Shown in pieces: positions 1 to 8,357 of a DNA stretch of 64,000 bases (the stretch's first letter is position 1; each line of letters opens with the position of its first letter). Below the pieces are notes generated by a model. It worked only from the letters and a program-made list of their open reading frames with translations, ran no database searches and was not told the DNA's origin. The position numbers and the translations under genes were made by a program. Source of the stretch: Oscillibacter valericigenes (GTDB lineage: Bacteria; Bacillota; Clostridia; Oscillospirales; Oscillospiraceae); assembly GCF_016902445.1 (NCBI RefSeq), contig NZ_JACSNX010000005.1, positions 1 through 64,000 on the forward strand. The letters run 5' to 3'.

Positions 1-765
1 TCCCATCCCCGCACCCGCCCCCCGTATCTGGAGGCGGAGGCGGTGAGCCGCCTGCTGCGGATCGCCCAGGCGGCGGACGCGCCGGTGGTCATCGTCCACC
101 TCACCAACCGGGAGGCCCTGCTGGAGGTGGACCACGCCCGGAAGCGGGGGCAGACCGTCTACGTGGAGACCTGCCCCCAGTACCTGCTGCTGGACGAGAG
201 CGTGTATTTCAATGCAGATTACTCCGCCGCGGCCCGGTATGTCTGCGCGCCGCCCCTGCGGGACAAGGCGGAACAGGAATACCTGTGGAAGGGCCTGCGG
301 CGGGGCGCCATCCAGACCGTGTCCACGGACCACTGCTCCTTCACCCTGGCCCAGAAGGACATGGGGCGGGAGGACTTCACGAAGATCCCCGGCGGCCTGC
401 CCGGCGTGGAGACCCGGGGCGAGCTGATGTACTCCTACGGCGTGGCCAGGCGGAAGATCAGCGCCGCCCAGATGTGCCGGGTGCTCAGCGAGAATCCCGC
501 CCGGCTGTACGGCCTCTATCCCCGCAAAGGCGTGCTGCGGCCCGGCAGCGACGCGGACATCGTGGTCTACGACCCCGGCGCCAGCCATGTGATCCGTGCG
601 GAGGACTGCGTGGCAAATGTGGACTACAACCCCTACGAGGGCTTCGTCACCGCCGGCGGCATCCGGCAGGTGTGGCTGCGGGGCCGGCTGTCCGTGGAGG
701 ACGGCAAGGTCCTGGCGGAGGCCCCGGCGGGCAAGTACATGGCCCGGGGCAAGAATTCCCTGTAA
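1..765 (+). CDS. Dihydropyrimidinase / D-hydantoinase family amidohydrolase, C-terminal part
   Basis: The reading frame is open from the first base, so the N-terminal part lies outside the window; about 254 residues are visible. These zinc amidohydrolases open cyclic amides such as dihydropyrimidines and hydantoins in the cytoplasm. The family pattern STDHCSF, followed by QKDMG, DFTKIPGG and GVETR, is seen, as is the SENPAR..GLYPRKG segment and the usual C-terminal beta-sandwich (ADIVVYDP). The stop codon overlaps the ribosome binding site of the racemase gene, so the two are co-transcribed, and a hydantoinase next to a racemase is a known pairing for hydantoin or N-carbamoyl amino acid use. 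Substrate cannot be told from this fragment. An allantoinase or dihydroorotase is less likely given the STDHCSF motif. Confidence 0.85.
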   Translation, partial: SHPRTRPPYLEAEAVSRLLRIAQAADAPVVIVHLTNREALLEVDHARKRGQTVYVETCPQYLLLDESVYFNADYSAAARYVCAPPLRDKAEQEYLWKGLRRGAIQTVSTDHCSFTLAQKDMGREDFTKIPGGLPGVETRGELMYSYGVARRKISAAQMCRVLSENPARLYGLYPRKGVLRPGSDADIVVYDPGASHVIRAEDCVANVDYNPYEGFVTAGGIRQVWLRGRLSVEDGKVLAEAPAGKYMARGKNSL

Positions 766-779
766 GGAGGACCGCCGCT

Positions 780-1472
780 GTGAAAACCATCGGACTGCTG
801 GGCGGTATGAGCTGGGAGAGCACTGTCCCCTATTATCAGATCATCAATGAGGCGGTCAAGGCCGCCCTGGGCGGACTGCACTCCGCCAGGATCCTGCTGT
901 ACAGTGTGGACTTTGCCGAGATCGAGGCCTGCCAGGCCACCGGGGACTGGGACCGCTCCGCCGCCATCCTGGGCGAGGCCGCCCAAAATCTGGAGCGGGC
1001 GGGGGCGGACCTGCTGGTCATCTGCACCAACACCATGCACAAGGTGGCGCCTCAGATCCAGAGTCAGATCCGCATCCCCCTGGTCCACATCGCAGAGGCC
1101 ACTGCCGACGCGCTGCACCGGAAGGGCGTCTCCAGGGTGGCGCTGCTGGGCACCAAGTACACCATGACCCAGGACTTCTACAAGGACAAGCTCATCGCCT
1201 CCGGCATCGACGTGCTGATCCCGGAGGAGGATGACATCGCCTTTGTGAACCGCGTGATCTACGACGAGCTGTGCCTTGGCGTCATCTCCGAGGACTCCCG
1301 GCGGGGCTATCTGGCCGTCATCGACAAGCTGGCCGCCCGGGGCGCCCAGGGCGTGATCCTGGGCTGCACGGAGATCGGCCTGCTGATCCGCCAGTCCGAC
1401 ACCGCCCTGCCGGTGTTCGACACCACCCGGATCCACGCGGAGCGAGCCGCAGCGCTCGCGCTGGAGTCTTAG
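780..1472 (+). CDS. Aspartate/glutamate racemase family protein
   Basis: A GTG start is chosen because TAAGGAGG sits 9 bases upstream, overlapping the hydantoinase stop; this gives 230 residues, normal for the family. These cofactor-independent enzymes racemise amino acids or hydantoins using two cysteines. Both are present: C82 in ICTNTMH and C196 in LGCTEI. The N-terminal GLLGGMSWEST is typical of the YgeA / aspartate racemase branch rather than of glutamate racemase MurI. Coupling to the hydantoinase suggests a role in D/L interconversion of the substrate or product of that enzyme; this is inferred from position. A broad-specificity amino-acid racemase is the main alternative. Confidence 0.85.
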   Translation: MKTIGLLGGMSWESTVPYYQIINEAVKAALGGLHSARILLYSVDFAEIEACQATGDWDRSAAILGEAAQNLERAGADLLVICTNTMHKVAPQIQSQIRIPLVHIAEATADALHRKGVSRVALLGTKYTMTQDFYKDKLIASGIDVLIPEEDDIAFVNRVIYDELCLGVISEDSRRGYLAVIDKLAARGAQGVILGCTEIGLLIRQSDTALPVFDTTRIHAERAAALALES

Positions 1473-1483
1473 GTTCCGGATCC

Positions 1484-1515
1484 AAAAAAGCAGCCCGGCC
1501 GATGGCCGGGCTGCT
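1484..1515 (-). terminator. Rho-independent terminator of the DUF4330 gene
   Basis: A perfect 12-bp stem (1489-1500 with 1504-1515) with a GAT loop is followed on the minus strand by six T. It lies 6 bases past the stop of the minus-strand gene. The plus-strand racemase transcript also runs into the hairpin but has no T tract after it. Confidence 0.8.
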
Positions 1516-1520
1516 CCGAT

Positions 1521-2015
1521 TCAAGGCTCCTCCCACTGGACATCCACGATGGTGCCGTCAGAGAACTCGATGTACTCGCTCTTCAGAATGTAATCCGTCT
1601 TGCCGATCCGGACCTCCTGGTCCCCCACCTTGGTGGTCATGACCTCACCGGCAGGCGTCTCCGTGGTGGCGGTGAAGAACAGCGTCACTTGCTCCGGGTC
1701 CTCGATCCACTGTCCGTCAGGCCCCAGCACATAGTAGGGCTCCATCTCCACGCTTTCGATCTGGCCGCCCACCAGGGCGCCGGAGGCCATCAGATCCGAC
1801 GGCAGATGGGCCTTGCAGGTCTCGTACAGCTCCGCGGGCACGCCCTCGCACTTGACCACGTAGGTCACCTTCACCATGCCGGTCTCTCCGTCTGTTCCTC
1901 CGCCGCTGCTGCCCAACAGCTTCCAGGCGCCGAAAGCCACCACTGCCAGGATCAGGATCACGGCGATGATGTCGATGATGTTGAACTTTCCGATGCGCTT
2001 TGCTTTTTCTTCCAT
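1521..2015 (-). CDS. DUF4330-like single-pass membrane protein
   Basis: The start at 2015 (MEEKAKRIGKFN) follows ACGGAGGAG; a longer frame upstream has no ribosome binding site. The 164-residue product has a short basic N-terminus, one hydrophobic segment (about residues 15-36, IIDIIAVILILAVVAFG) and an outside domain of about 120 residues after a glycine-rich linker. This matches the layout of DUF4330 proteins, which often sit beside exopolysaccharide genes in Clostridia. Here it is divergent from a glycosyltransferase-CsaB gene, so a role in envelope polysaccharide assembly is plausible but not shown. No catalytic motif is visible. Confidence 0.6.
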   Translation of the reverse strand: MEEKAKRIGKFNIIDIIAVILILAVVAFGAWKLLGSSGGGTDGETGMVKVTYVVKCEGVPAELYETCKAHLPSDLMASGALVGGQIESVEMEPYYVLGPDGQWIEDPEQVTLFFTATTETPAGEVMTTKVGDQEVRIGKTDYILKSEYIEFSDGTIVDVQWEEP

Positions 2016-2148
2016 GGTCTCCTCCGTAAACGGCGCAGATGCGCCTGTATTTGGCGTTTGTCGGCTGGACAATAACTGGTTCATATTGTATAATATTTTT
2101 TACGATTTCACAACCCCCATTTGCGAAAAGCGGAAAGAAAGGCATTCC

Positions 2149-4374
2149 ATGAAAGTCATCCATCTCATCAGCGGCGGCGACTCCGGCGGCGCCAAGACCC
2201 ACGTGCTGAGCCTGCTGCAGCATCTGAATCAGACCATCACCGCCCAGCTGGTGTGCTTCCGGGACGGCCCCTTTGCCGAGGAAGCCCGCCAGATGGGCAT
2301 TCCCACCATGATCTATGAGGGCAACAACGTCTTCCGCACCCGGCGGACGCTGGCGGCCTATATCCGGGAGGGCGGCTATGAGATCATCCACTGCCACGGC
2401 TCCCGGGCCAACATGATCGGCGCCATGCTCCGCAAGGTCACAGGGCTGCCGGTGGTGACCACCGTTCACAGTGACTACCGGCTGGACTACATGGGCCGGC
2501 CTCTCAGCCACCTGACCTTCGGCACCATCAACGCCCTGGCCCTGCGGAAGCTGGACTACCGCATCGGCGTGTCTGACGCCATGGTGGACCTTCTGATCTC
2601 CCGGGGCTTCCCGGCGGACCGGTTCTACTCCATCTACAACGGCATCGACTTCACACCCCCGCCCCCTCAGGAGGACCGGCTGGAATACCTGCGGAGCCTG
2701 GGGGCGGATGTGGATGAGGACTCCGTGGTGGTGGGCATCGCCGCCCGGATGAATCCGGTGAAGGACATGGCCACCCTGGTGCGGGGCTTTGCCGCGGGCT
2801 ATGCCAAGTGCCCCCGTCTGCGGCTGCTGATCGCCGGCGACGGCCCGGAAAAGGGCAGGCTCACCGCACTGGCGGCGGAGCTGGGCGTGGAGCGGCAGGT
2901 GTGCTTCGCCGGGTGGATCTCCGGCGGCATGGACCGGTTTTACAGCGCACTGGACATCAACGCCCTCACCAGCCTGTCGGAGACCTTCCCCTACGCTCTG
3001 ACGGAGGGTGCCCGATTCCACCTGGCCACCGTCTCCACCGCTGTGGGAGGCATCCCCTATCTCATCGACCAGGGTGTGAACGGCTATCTCTTCCGCCCCG
3101 GCGACTGGCAGTCCCTGGGGAACTATCTGTCCGCCCTGGGCAGCGACGACGAGCTGCGCCGCCGGCTGGGAGAGAAGCTCTACGAAAAGGCCTCCTCTCA
3201 TTTTTCCATCCAGAACACGGTGTCCACCCAACTGCAGATCTACGCCTCCATTCTCCGCCGTCACCAGCGCCGCTCCGCCGCGCGGGACGGCGTGGTGATC
3301 TGCGGTGCCTACGGCCGGGGCAACGCCGGCGACGATGCCATCCTGGAGGCCATTTTGCAGGAGATGCGATCCATCGACCCGGACATGCCCATGACGGTCC
3401 TCAGCAAGGACCCCAAGAGCACCCGGCTCACCTACCGGGTGCGGGCAGTGCACCGTTCCAATTTCCTGGCCTGGCACACAGCCATGTGGAACAGCCGCCT
3501 GTATATCAACGGCGGCGGCAGCCTAATCCAGGACGTGACCTCCCGCCGTTCCCTGTGGTTCTATCTGGCCAACATCCGGGCCGCCAAGCGGGCCGGCAAC
3601 CGGGTGCAGATGTACGGCTGCGGCATCGGCCCCGTCACCCGGGAGAGCCACCGGAAGCTGGCCGCCAAGATCATCAACCAGAATGTGGACGTCATTACCC
3701 TGCGGGAGCCGGACTCCCTGGAGGAGCTGCGGTCCATGGGCGTCACAGAGCCGGAGATCCTGCTGACCGCCGACCCGGCCCTGACGCTGCGGAAGGCCCC
3801 GGATGACGAGGTCGACAGTGTGCTGCTGCGCTCCGGCATCCCGCCCCGCGGCCAGTATCTCTGCTTCGCCCTGCGGCGGTGGAAGGGCTTTGAGGAGAAG
3901 GCCCCTATCTTCGGGGCAGCTGCGGAGTACGCCTATCGCACCTATGGGCTGACGCCGGTGTTCGTGGCGGTGGAGAAGCATCTGGACCCTGGGGCCGGCC
4001 AGCTGGCCGCCCGGGGACTGACCATCCCCCACTATTTTCTCAACGATGCCGGCAGTGCCGGGACCATCATCGGCGCCCTCAGCCGGATGCAGGCGGTGGT
4101 GTCCATGCGGCTCCACGCCCTGATCTTCGCCGCCGGGCAGGGCATCCCCCTGGCGGGCGTGGTCTATGACCCCAAGGTCTCCGCCTTCCTGCGGTATATC
4201 GGGCAGGACCTGTTCGTGGACCTGGCGGATCTGACGGAGACAGACCTCCGGTCCATGATCGACCAGTGCGTGGCGCAGGCCGCCCACCCGGAGACTCAGG
4301 AGGCCGCAGTACGAACGCTCCAGGCCATGGAGCACAAAAATGTGGAGGTGGCCCGCCGGCTGCTGAAAAGCTGA
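2149..4374 (+). CDS. csaB: Fusion of a GT4-type glycosyltransferase and a CsaB-type polysaccharide pyruvyl transferase
   Basis: The ATG at 2149 follows AAAGAAAGG and begins the typical GT-B sequence MKVIHLISGGDSGGAKTH. Residues 1-370 are a GT4 glycosyltransferase (ISGGDSGGAKTH, VGIAARMNPVKD, ALTEGARFHLATVSTAVGG). Residues about 380-741 are a CsaB-like domain (VVICGAYGRGNAGDDAI, INGGGSLIQD, GCGIGPV, SMRLHALIFAA). CsaB adds ketal pyruvate to cell-wall polysaccharide, which anchors S-layer-homology proteins. The two activities are usually separate proteins. The frame is continuous with no internal stop or start signal at the joint. A dehydrogenase gene follows 34 bases later in the same direction, and DUF4330 is divergent. 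The sugar acceptor cannot be inferred. The gene symbol applies only to the C-terminal half. Confidence 0.85.
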   Translation: MKVIHLISGGDSGGAKTHVLSLLQHLNQTITAQLVCFRDGPFAEEARQMGIPTMIYEGNNVFRTRRTLAAYIREGGYEIIHCHGSRANMIGAMLRKVTGLPVVTTVHSDYRLDYMGRPLSHLTFGTINALALRKLDYRIGVSDAMVDLLISRGFPADRFYSIYNGIDFTPPPPQEDRLEYLRSLGADVDEDSVVVGIAARMNPVKDMATLVRGFAAGYAKCPRLRLLIAGDGPEKGRLTALAAELGVERQVCFAGWISGGMDRFYSALDINALTSLSETFPYALTEGARFHLATVSTAVGGIPYLIDQGVNGYLFRPGDWQSLGNYLSALGSDDELRRRLGEKLYEKASSHFSIQNTVSTQLQIYASILRRHQRRSAARDGVVICGAYGRGNAGDDAILEAILQEMRSIDPDMPMTVLSKDPKSTRLTYRVRAVHRSNFLAWHTAMWNSRLYINGGGSLIQDVTSRRSLWFYLANIRAAKRAGNRVQMYGCGIGPVTRESHRKLAAKIINQNVDVITLREPDSLEELRSMGVTEPEILLTADPALTLRKAPDDEVDSVLLRSGIPPRGQYLCFALRRWKGFEEKAPIFGAAAEYAYRTYGLTPVFVAVEKHLDPGAGQLAARGLTIPHYFLNDAGSAGTIIGALSRMQAVVSMRLHALIFAAGQGIPLAGVVYDPKVSAFLRYIGQDLFVDLADLTETDLRSMIDQCVAQAAHPETQEAAVRTLQAMEHKNVEVARRLLKS

Positions 4375-4408
4375 CGGGGCCCTCTGTCCAGAGAGTTTCG
4401 GAGGTTTT

Positions 4409-5404
4409 ATGAAGATCATGGTCTATGAGGTCCGTCCCGACGAGCAGGCGGACCTGGAACAGCAGGCGGCGCTCCACGGCGTGGAGCTGGCCGTCACCGA
4501 CGCAGTGCCCACGCTGGAAAACGCCGCCCTGGCCGCCGGCTGCGCCGGCGTCTCCATCCTGGGGCAGGGGCGGATCGACGCCGCCCTGCTGGACGCCTTT
4601 TATGCCCAGGGGGTGCGGTATCTCTCCACCCGGACCATCGGGTACGACCACATCGACCTGGACCACGCCCGCTCCATCGGCCTGCGGGTGTGCAACGCCC
4701 GCTATGATCCCAACGGCGTGGCGGACTTCACCGTCATGCTGATCCTCATGTGCCTGCGGCACTACAAGCAGGCCCTGTGGCGGGGGCAGGTCAACGATTT
4801 CTCCCTGGCCGGCCTTCAGGGCCGGGAGATGAAGGATCTGACCATCGGCATCATCGGCACCGGACGGATCGGCGCCCAGGTGGCCCGGAACCTCTCCGGC
4901 TTCGGCTGCCGCCTGGTGGCCTATGATCTGCGGCAAAATCCGGCGCTGGAGGGCATGGTGACCTATGTGGACTTTGACGGCCTGCTCTCCCAGTCGGACG
5001 TCATCACCCTCCACATGCCGCTGCTGGACTCCAACCGCCACCTCATCAACCGGGAGACCATCGCCAAAATGCGGGACGGCGTGGTGATCATCAACTGCTC
5101 CCGGGGCGAGATGGCGGACATCGAGGCGCTGATCGAGGGCATTGAGACGGGAAAGATCGGCGCCCTGGGCATGGACACCGTGGAGGGGGACGAGGGCATC
5201 ATCCACGCCGACCACCGGGTGGACATCCTGCCCAACCGGAACTGGTTCTATCTCCACCAGTTCCGCAACGTCATCATGACCCAGCACATGGCCTTTTACA
5301 CCGACGCCGCCGTGGCCAGCATGGTCTCCTGCGGCATCGGAGGCATCTGCGCTATGGCCGCCGGCGAGCCCTGCCCCACGGAGCTGACGCCGCCCGCTGT
5401 CTGA
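4409..5404 (+). CDS. D-2-hydroxyacid dehydrogenase (D-lactate dehydrogenase / VanH-like branch)
   Basis: The 331-residue product has the full D-isomer-specific 2-hydroxyacid dehydrogenase fold. The substrate-domain motif STRTIGYDHID is followed by the Rossmann motif GIIGTGRIG near residue 150, the catalytic Arg in NCSRGE near 231, the Glu in MDTVEGDE and the catalytic His in TQHMAFYT near 291. It would reduce a 2-oxoacid such as pyruvate with NADH in the cytoplasm. The STRTIGYDHID and HMAFYTDAA segments resemble D-lactate dehydrogenases and VanH, but no vanA or vanX lies nearby, so a resistance role is not claimed. GGAGG precedes the ATG, and the gene probably shares a transcript with the upstream csaB fusion. 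Confidence 0.8.
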   Translation: MKIMVYEVRPDEQADLEQQAALHGVELAVTDAVPTLENAALAAGCAGVSILGQGRIDAALLDAFYAQGVRYLSTRTIGYDHIDLDHARSIGLRVCNARYDPNGVADFTVMLILMCLRHYKQALWRGQVNDFSLAGLQGREMKDLTIGIIGTGRIGAQVARNLSGFGCRLVAYDLRQNPALEGMVTYVDFDGLLSQSDVITLHMPLLDSNRHLINRETIAKMRDGVVIINCSRGEMADIEALIEGIETGKIGALGMDTVEGDEGIIHADHRVDILPNRNWFYLHQFRNVIMTQHMAFYTDAAVASMVSCGIGGICAMAAGEPCPTELTPPAV

Positions 5405-5408
5405 TCCC

Positions 5409-5588
5409 TCAGGTCCGGCCCCCGCCGCGGCGGCGCTGGGCGGCGATCGTACCCAGCGTGTCCCCCAGCTGATTCAGCAGAACCGCCGCTAGCTCCAGAT
5501 CCTCGTCGTTCAGCCCGGCGGCCAGCATGACCGCCAGGGTATTGACGGCGGTCGTCAGCGCCATGGGATCCCGGGGAAGTTCCATCAT
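5409..5588 (-). CDS. Small DUF6774-like protein (59 aa)
   Basis: This minus-strand frame gives 59 residues beginning MMELPRDPMALTT, with a helical core (LAVMLAAGLNDEDLELAAVL, then NQLGDTLGTIAAQRRR). It resembles the short DUF6774 proteins found in Oscillospiraceae, whose function is unknown; that match is from memory. Two ATG codons are adjacent (5588 and 5585). The ribosome binding site is weak (GGTGATG), which lowers confidence in expression. It is convergent with the dehydrogenase gene, with 4 bases between the stops. It has no signal peptide or membrane segment. Confidence 0.55.
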   Translation of the reverse strand: MMELPRDPMALTTAVNTLAVMLAAGLNDEDLELAAVLLNQLGDTLGTIAAQRRRGGGRT

Positions 5589-5656
5589 CGCATCACCGAT
5601 GCTACTCTATGCCGGAATCGGGCGATCCAACCCAGTTTCCCGGTCAGAAATCCGAT

Positions 5657-5693
5657 AAAGGCCCGGCTGCCAAGAATGGCAGCCGGGCCTTTT
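5657..5693. terminator. Bidirectional intrinsic terminator downstream of the CLC gene
   Basis: A perfect 16-bp inverted repeat (5657-5672 with 5677-5692) with a 4-base loop is flanked by T tracts in both directions. It ends the CLC transcript on the minus strand, 18 bases past its stop, and would also stop plus-strand transcription. Confidence 0.8.
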
Positions 5694-5709
5694 CATGCGC
5701 CGCCGCAAA

Positions 5710-7035
5710 TCAGTCCTCTCCCTCCGAAGATCCCTCCTGGTGGAAGGGATCCACCGGCTCCCCGGCGTGGTGGGCGTTGGTGCGGACATTGATATACTGG
5801 GCCTTCAGCTTGGAGTAGACGATGGTCTGGCTGGAGTACAGGCCGTTGTAGCCCGACAGCATGTAGCTGATGCCGCAGGCCAGGGCGAAGTACAGCAGGC
5901 CACCGTCGCCGAACAGCTCCACAGACAGGAAGATGGACGCCAGCGGGCAGTTGGTGGCTCCGCAGAACACCGCCGTCAGGCCCACCGCGGCTGCAAAGCC
6001 CGCCGGGATCCCCAGCAGCGGCCCCGCCACACAGCCGAAGGTGGCCCCCACAAAGAAGGAGGGCACCACCTCGCCGCCCTTGAACCCGGCGGAGAGGGTC
6101 ACGGCCGTGAACAGGATCTTCAGCAAAAACGCCTCCGGCCGGGCGGAGCCCTGCTCTACGGCGGCGGTGATGATGTCCATGCCGGCGCCGTTGTAGTCCC
6201 GGGTGCCGCAGAGGTACGTCAGGGCGATCACGGCGCAGCCGCCCGCGGCCACCCGCAGCCAGGCGTTGGGCAGGCGCTTTTTCATCTGATGCTCCGCAAA
6301 GTGCAGCGTCCTGCACAGCAGGACAGACACCAGCGCACAGCCCACCGCCAGCACCGCCACCCGCAGCAGCATCAGCTTCTCCAGCGCCGGCGCCGCCACG
6401 GCGAAGCGGGTGGGCGCCACGCCCATGGCCAGGGAGATCCAGTAGGACACCAGAGACGCCGTCAGGCACGGGATGAACGCCACGTGGTACACCACGCCGA
6501 TGCTGATGACCACGATGGCGAACACGGTGGCGGTGAGGGGCGTGCCGAACAGGGCAGAGAAAAATGCCGCCATGCCGGCCATGGTGGCGGTGCGCAGGTC
6601 CCGGTCGTCCAGGCGGAACAGCCCTCCTGTGTGGTGGCCGATGGTGCCGCCCATCTGGAGGGCCGCCCCCTCCCGGCCGGCGCTGCCGCCGCACAGATGG
6701 GTCAGCACCGTGCCCAGAAAGATGGCAGGCAGCAGCCAGATGGAGAGCTTTTTGCCGTGGTGCACCGCCTCGATGATGTCGTTGGTGCCCTGGCCCTCGG
6801 TCTTTGTCAGCTTGTAGAAGGCCACGATCACAAGGCCCGCCGCCGGCAGGCACCACAGCAGCCACGGATGCTGCTCCCGCAGCTCCGTGGCCCGCTCCAC
6901 ACCGATGTGGAACAGGGACCCCACCACACCGCAGAACACCCCTGTGACCATCGCTACCGCCAGCCATTTGGCCATGGCCCGGACATACAGCCCCGCATGG
7001 GTCCTCCCCGGATCCGCTCTGTTTTCCACGTCCAT
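5710..7035 (-). CDS. CLC-family anion transporter, CLC-F (fluoride/proton antiporter)-like
   Basis: Hydrophobic throughout, with about 10-12 membrane segments. The gating motif GSAGREGAALQMGG carries the external Glu of CLC transporters. The helix-N region reads GFKGGEVVPSFFVGA rather than the usual GxFAPxLxxGA; this and GREGxxxQMG are features I associate with the CLC-F branch, which exports fluoride in exchange for protons, so fluoride resistance is the best guess. The frame can be extended to a TTG at 7095, but that codon lies where the promoter below would start transcription. The ATG at 7035 after AGGGGGGA is therefore preferred, giving 441 residues. I do not find a recognisable fluoride riboswitch in the short leader. 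Confidence 0.75.
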   Translation of the reverse strand: MDVENRADPGRTHAGLYVRAMAKWLAVAMVTGVFCGVVGSLFHIGVERATELREQHPWLLWCLPAAGLVIVAFYKLTKTEGQGTNDIIEAVHHGKKLSIWLLPAIFLGTVLTHLCGGSAGREGAALQMGGTIGHHTGGLFRLDDRDLRTATMAGMAAFFSALFGTPLTATVFAIVVISIGVVYHVAFIPCLTASLVSYWISLAMGVAPTRFAVAAPALEKLMLLRVAVLAVGCALVSVLLCRTLHFAEHQMKKRLPNAWLRVAAGGCAVIALTYLCGTRDYNGAGMDIITAAVEQGSARPEAFLLKILFTAVTLSAGFKGGEVVPSFFVGATFGCVAGPLLGIPAGFAAAVGLTAVFCGATNCPLASIFLSVELFGDGGLLYFALACGISYMLSGYNGLYSSQTIVYSKLKAQYINVRTNAHHAGEPVDPFHQEGSSEGED

Positions 7036-7097
7036 TCCCCCCTGGTCCGCCGGGCCGGCATCCGCCGGCGGATCCTCACGTAAAGATTCCGCCAAGA

Positions 7098-7126
7098 ATT
7101 ATACGGCATGAGGGCGGTTTTTGCAA
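7098..7126 (-). promoter_or_regulatory. Sigma70-type promoter for the CLC gene
   Basis: On the minus strand, TTGCAA (7121-7126) and a perfect TATAAT (7098-7103) are separated by 17 bases. Transcription would start near 7090, about 55 bases before the chosen ATG. Confidence 0.7.
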
Positions 7127-7168
7127 CTGCATCCGGCGGGATTTTCTCCCGCGCGCGGCGCTTTCCGG

Positions 7169-7196
7169 TTGATTCCTGCAGATTCTATGCTATACT
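7169..7196 (+). promoter_or_regulatory. Sigma70-type promoter for serC
   Basis: TTGATT (7169-7174) and TATACT (7191-7196) are 16 bases apart. The leader to the serC ATG is about 65 bases. The promoter is back to back with the CLC promoter. Confidence 0.6.
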
Positions 7197-7268
7197 GGAC
7201 TCAGAGACAGGCGTACAGCAGCACGCCGGCCGTGCGCCTGGAATTTGAAAGGTTTGGAGGATGAAAAC

Positions 7269-8357
7269 ATGAAATACGGACGTACCTACAACTTTTCCGC
7301 CGGACCCGCCATGATGCCTGAGGAGGTCCTGGAGGAGATCGCCGCTGAGATGATGAACTACCGGGGCAGCGGCATGTGCGTGATGGAGATGAGCCACCGC
7401 TCCAAGGTCTTCCAGCAGATCCGGGATGAGGCGGAGGCCGATCTCCGGACGCTGATGGGCATCCCGGACAACTACAAGGTCCTGTTCGTCCAGGGCGGCG
7501 GCACGGTCCAGTTCGCCATGGTGCCCATGAACCTGATGAAAAACGGCGTGGCCTGCTATGTGGAGACCGGCAACTGGTCCAAGAAGGCCATCAAGGAGGC
7601 TCAGAAGTACGGCGAGGTGAAGATCGTCGCCTCCTCCGCCGACAAGAACTTCTCCTACATCCCCGACTGCTCCGACCTGGACATCCCTGACAACGCGGAC
7701 TATGTCTACATCTGCGAAAACGAGACCATCAACGGCACCACGTATTTCAAGCTGCCCGACACCAAGGGGAAGGTGCTGGTGAGCGACCAGTCCTCCATGT
7801 TTCTCTCCCGTCCCTGCGATGTGTCCAAGTACGGCCTGATCTGGGCGGGCGTGCAGAAGAACGTGGGCCCCGCCGGCATGGCAGTGGTCATCGTCCGGGA
7901 GGATCTGCTGCGGGACGACCTGCCCAAGTTCGTGCCCACCTACATGAGCTACAAGACCCACGCGGACAACGACTCCCTGTACAACACCCCCAACTGCTGG
8001 GCCATCTACTGCTGCGGCAAGGTGTTCAAGTACCTGCTGAAGAACGGCGGCCTGGAGGCCATGAACAAGCGCAACGAGGAGAAGGCCGCCATCCTCTATG
8101 ACTTCCTGGACCAGAGCAAGTTCTTCACCGGCGCTGTCCGGAAGGAGGACCGCTCCCTGATGAACGTGCCCTTCGTCACTCCCAGCAAGGAGCAGGACGC
8201 CGACGTGGTGGCCGCCTCCAAGGCCGCGGGCTTCGACAACCTGAAGGGCCACAAGAGCGTGGGCGGCCTGCGGGCGTCCATCTACAACGCCATGCCCAAG
8301 GAGGGCGTGGAGGCTCTGGTGGAGTTCCTGAAGAAGTACGAGGCGGAGCACACTTAA
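7269..8357 (+). CDS. serC: Phosphoserine aminotransferase
   Basis: At 362 residues it has the exact length of typical SerC. It catalyses the PLP-dependent transamination of 3-phosphohydroxypyruvate with glutamate, the second step of serine synthesis. The N-terminus TYNFSAGPAMMPEEVLE, the MEMSHRSK segment, QGGGTVQFAM and the PLP-binding Lys197 in GVQKNVGPAG are all present. The ATG at 7269 follows TTTGGAGGATG; an upstream in-frame ATG at 7245 lies before that ribosome binding site and is not used. The gene is followed, after a hairpin-rich gap, by serA, the preceding enzyme of the pathway. Confidence 0.95.
   Translation: MKYGRTYNFSAGPAMMPEEVLEEIAAEMMNYRGSGMCVMEMSHRSKVFQQIRDEAEADLRTLMGIPDNYKVLFVQGGGTVQFAMVPMNLMKNGVACYVETGNWSKKAIKEAQKYGEVKIVASSADKNFSYIPDCSDLDIPDNADYVYICENETINGTTYFKLPDTKGKVLVSDQSSMFLSRPCDVSKYGLIWAGVQKNVGPAGMAVVIVREDLLRDDLPKFVPTYMSYKTHADNDSLYNTPNCWAIYCCGKVFKYLLKNGGLEAMNKRNEEKAAILYDFLDQSKFFTGAVRKEDRSLMNVPFVTPSKEQDADVVAASKAAGFDNLKGHKSVGGLRASIYNAMPKEGVEALVEFLKKYEAEHT

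Noticed and set aside
4409-5404. VanH assignment (glycopeptide resistance)
   Set aside because: Some motifs resemble VanH, but there is no D-Ala-D-Lac ligase, VanX or VanRS gene nearby; a general D-2-hydroxyacid dehydrogenase is the safer call.
7093-7095. TTG at 7095 as start of the CLC gene
   Set aside because: It lies 3 bases from the TATAAT box, where transcription has not yet begun, and has no ribosome binding site.
7036-7130. Fluoride riboswitch before the CLC gene
   Set aside because: AACCGCC-like bases occur, but they lie in the promoter spacer and the stems of the known riboswitch cannot be drawn.
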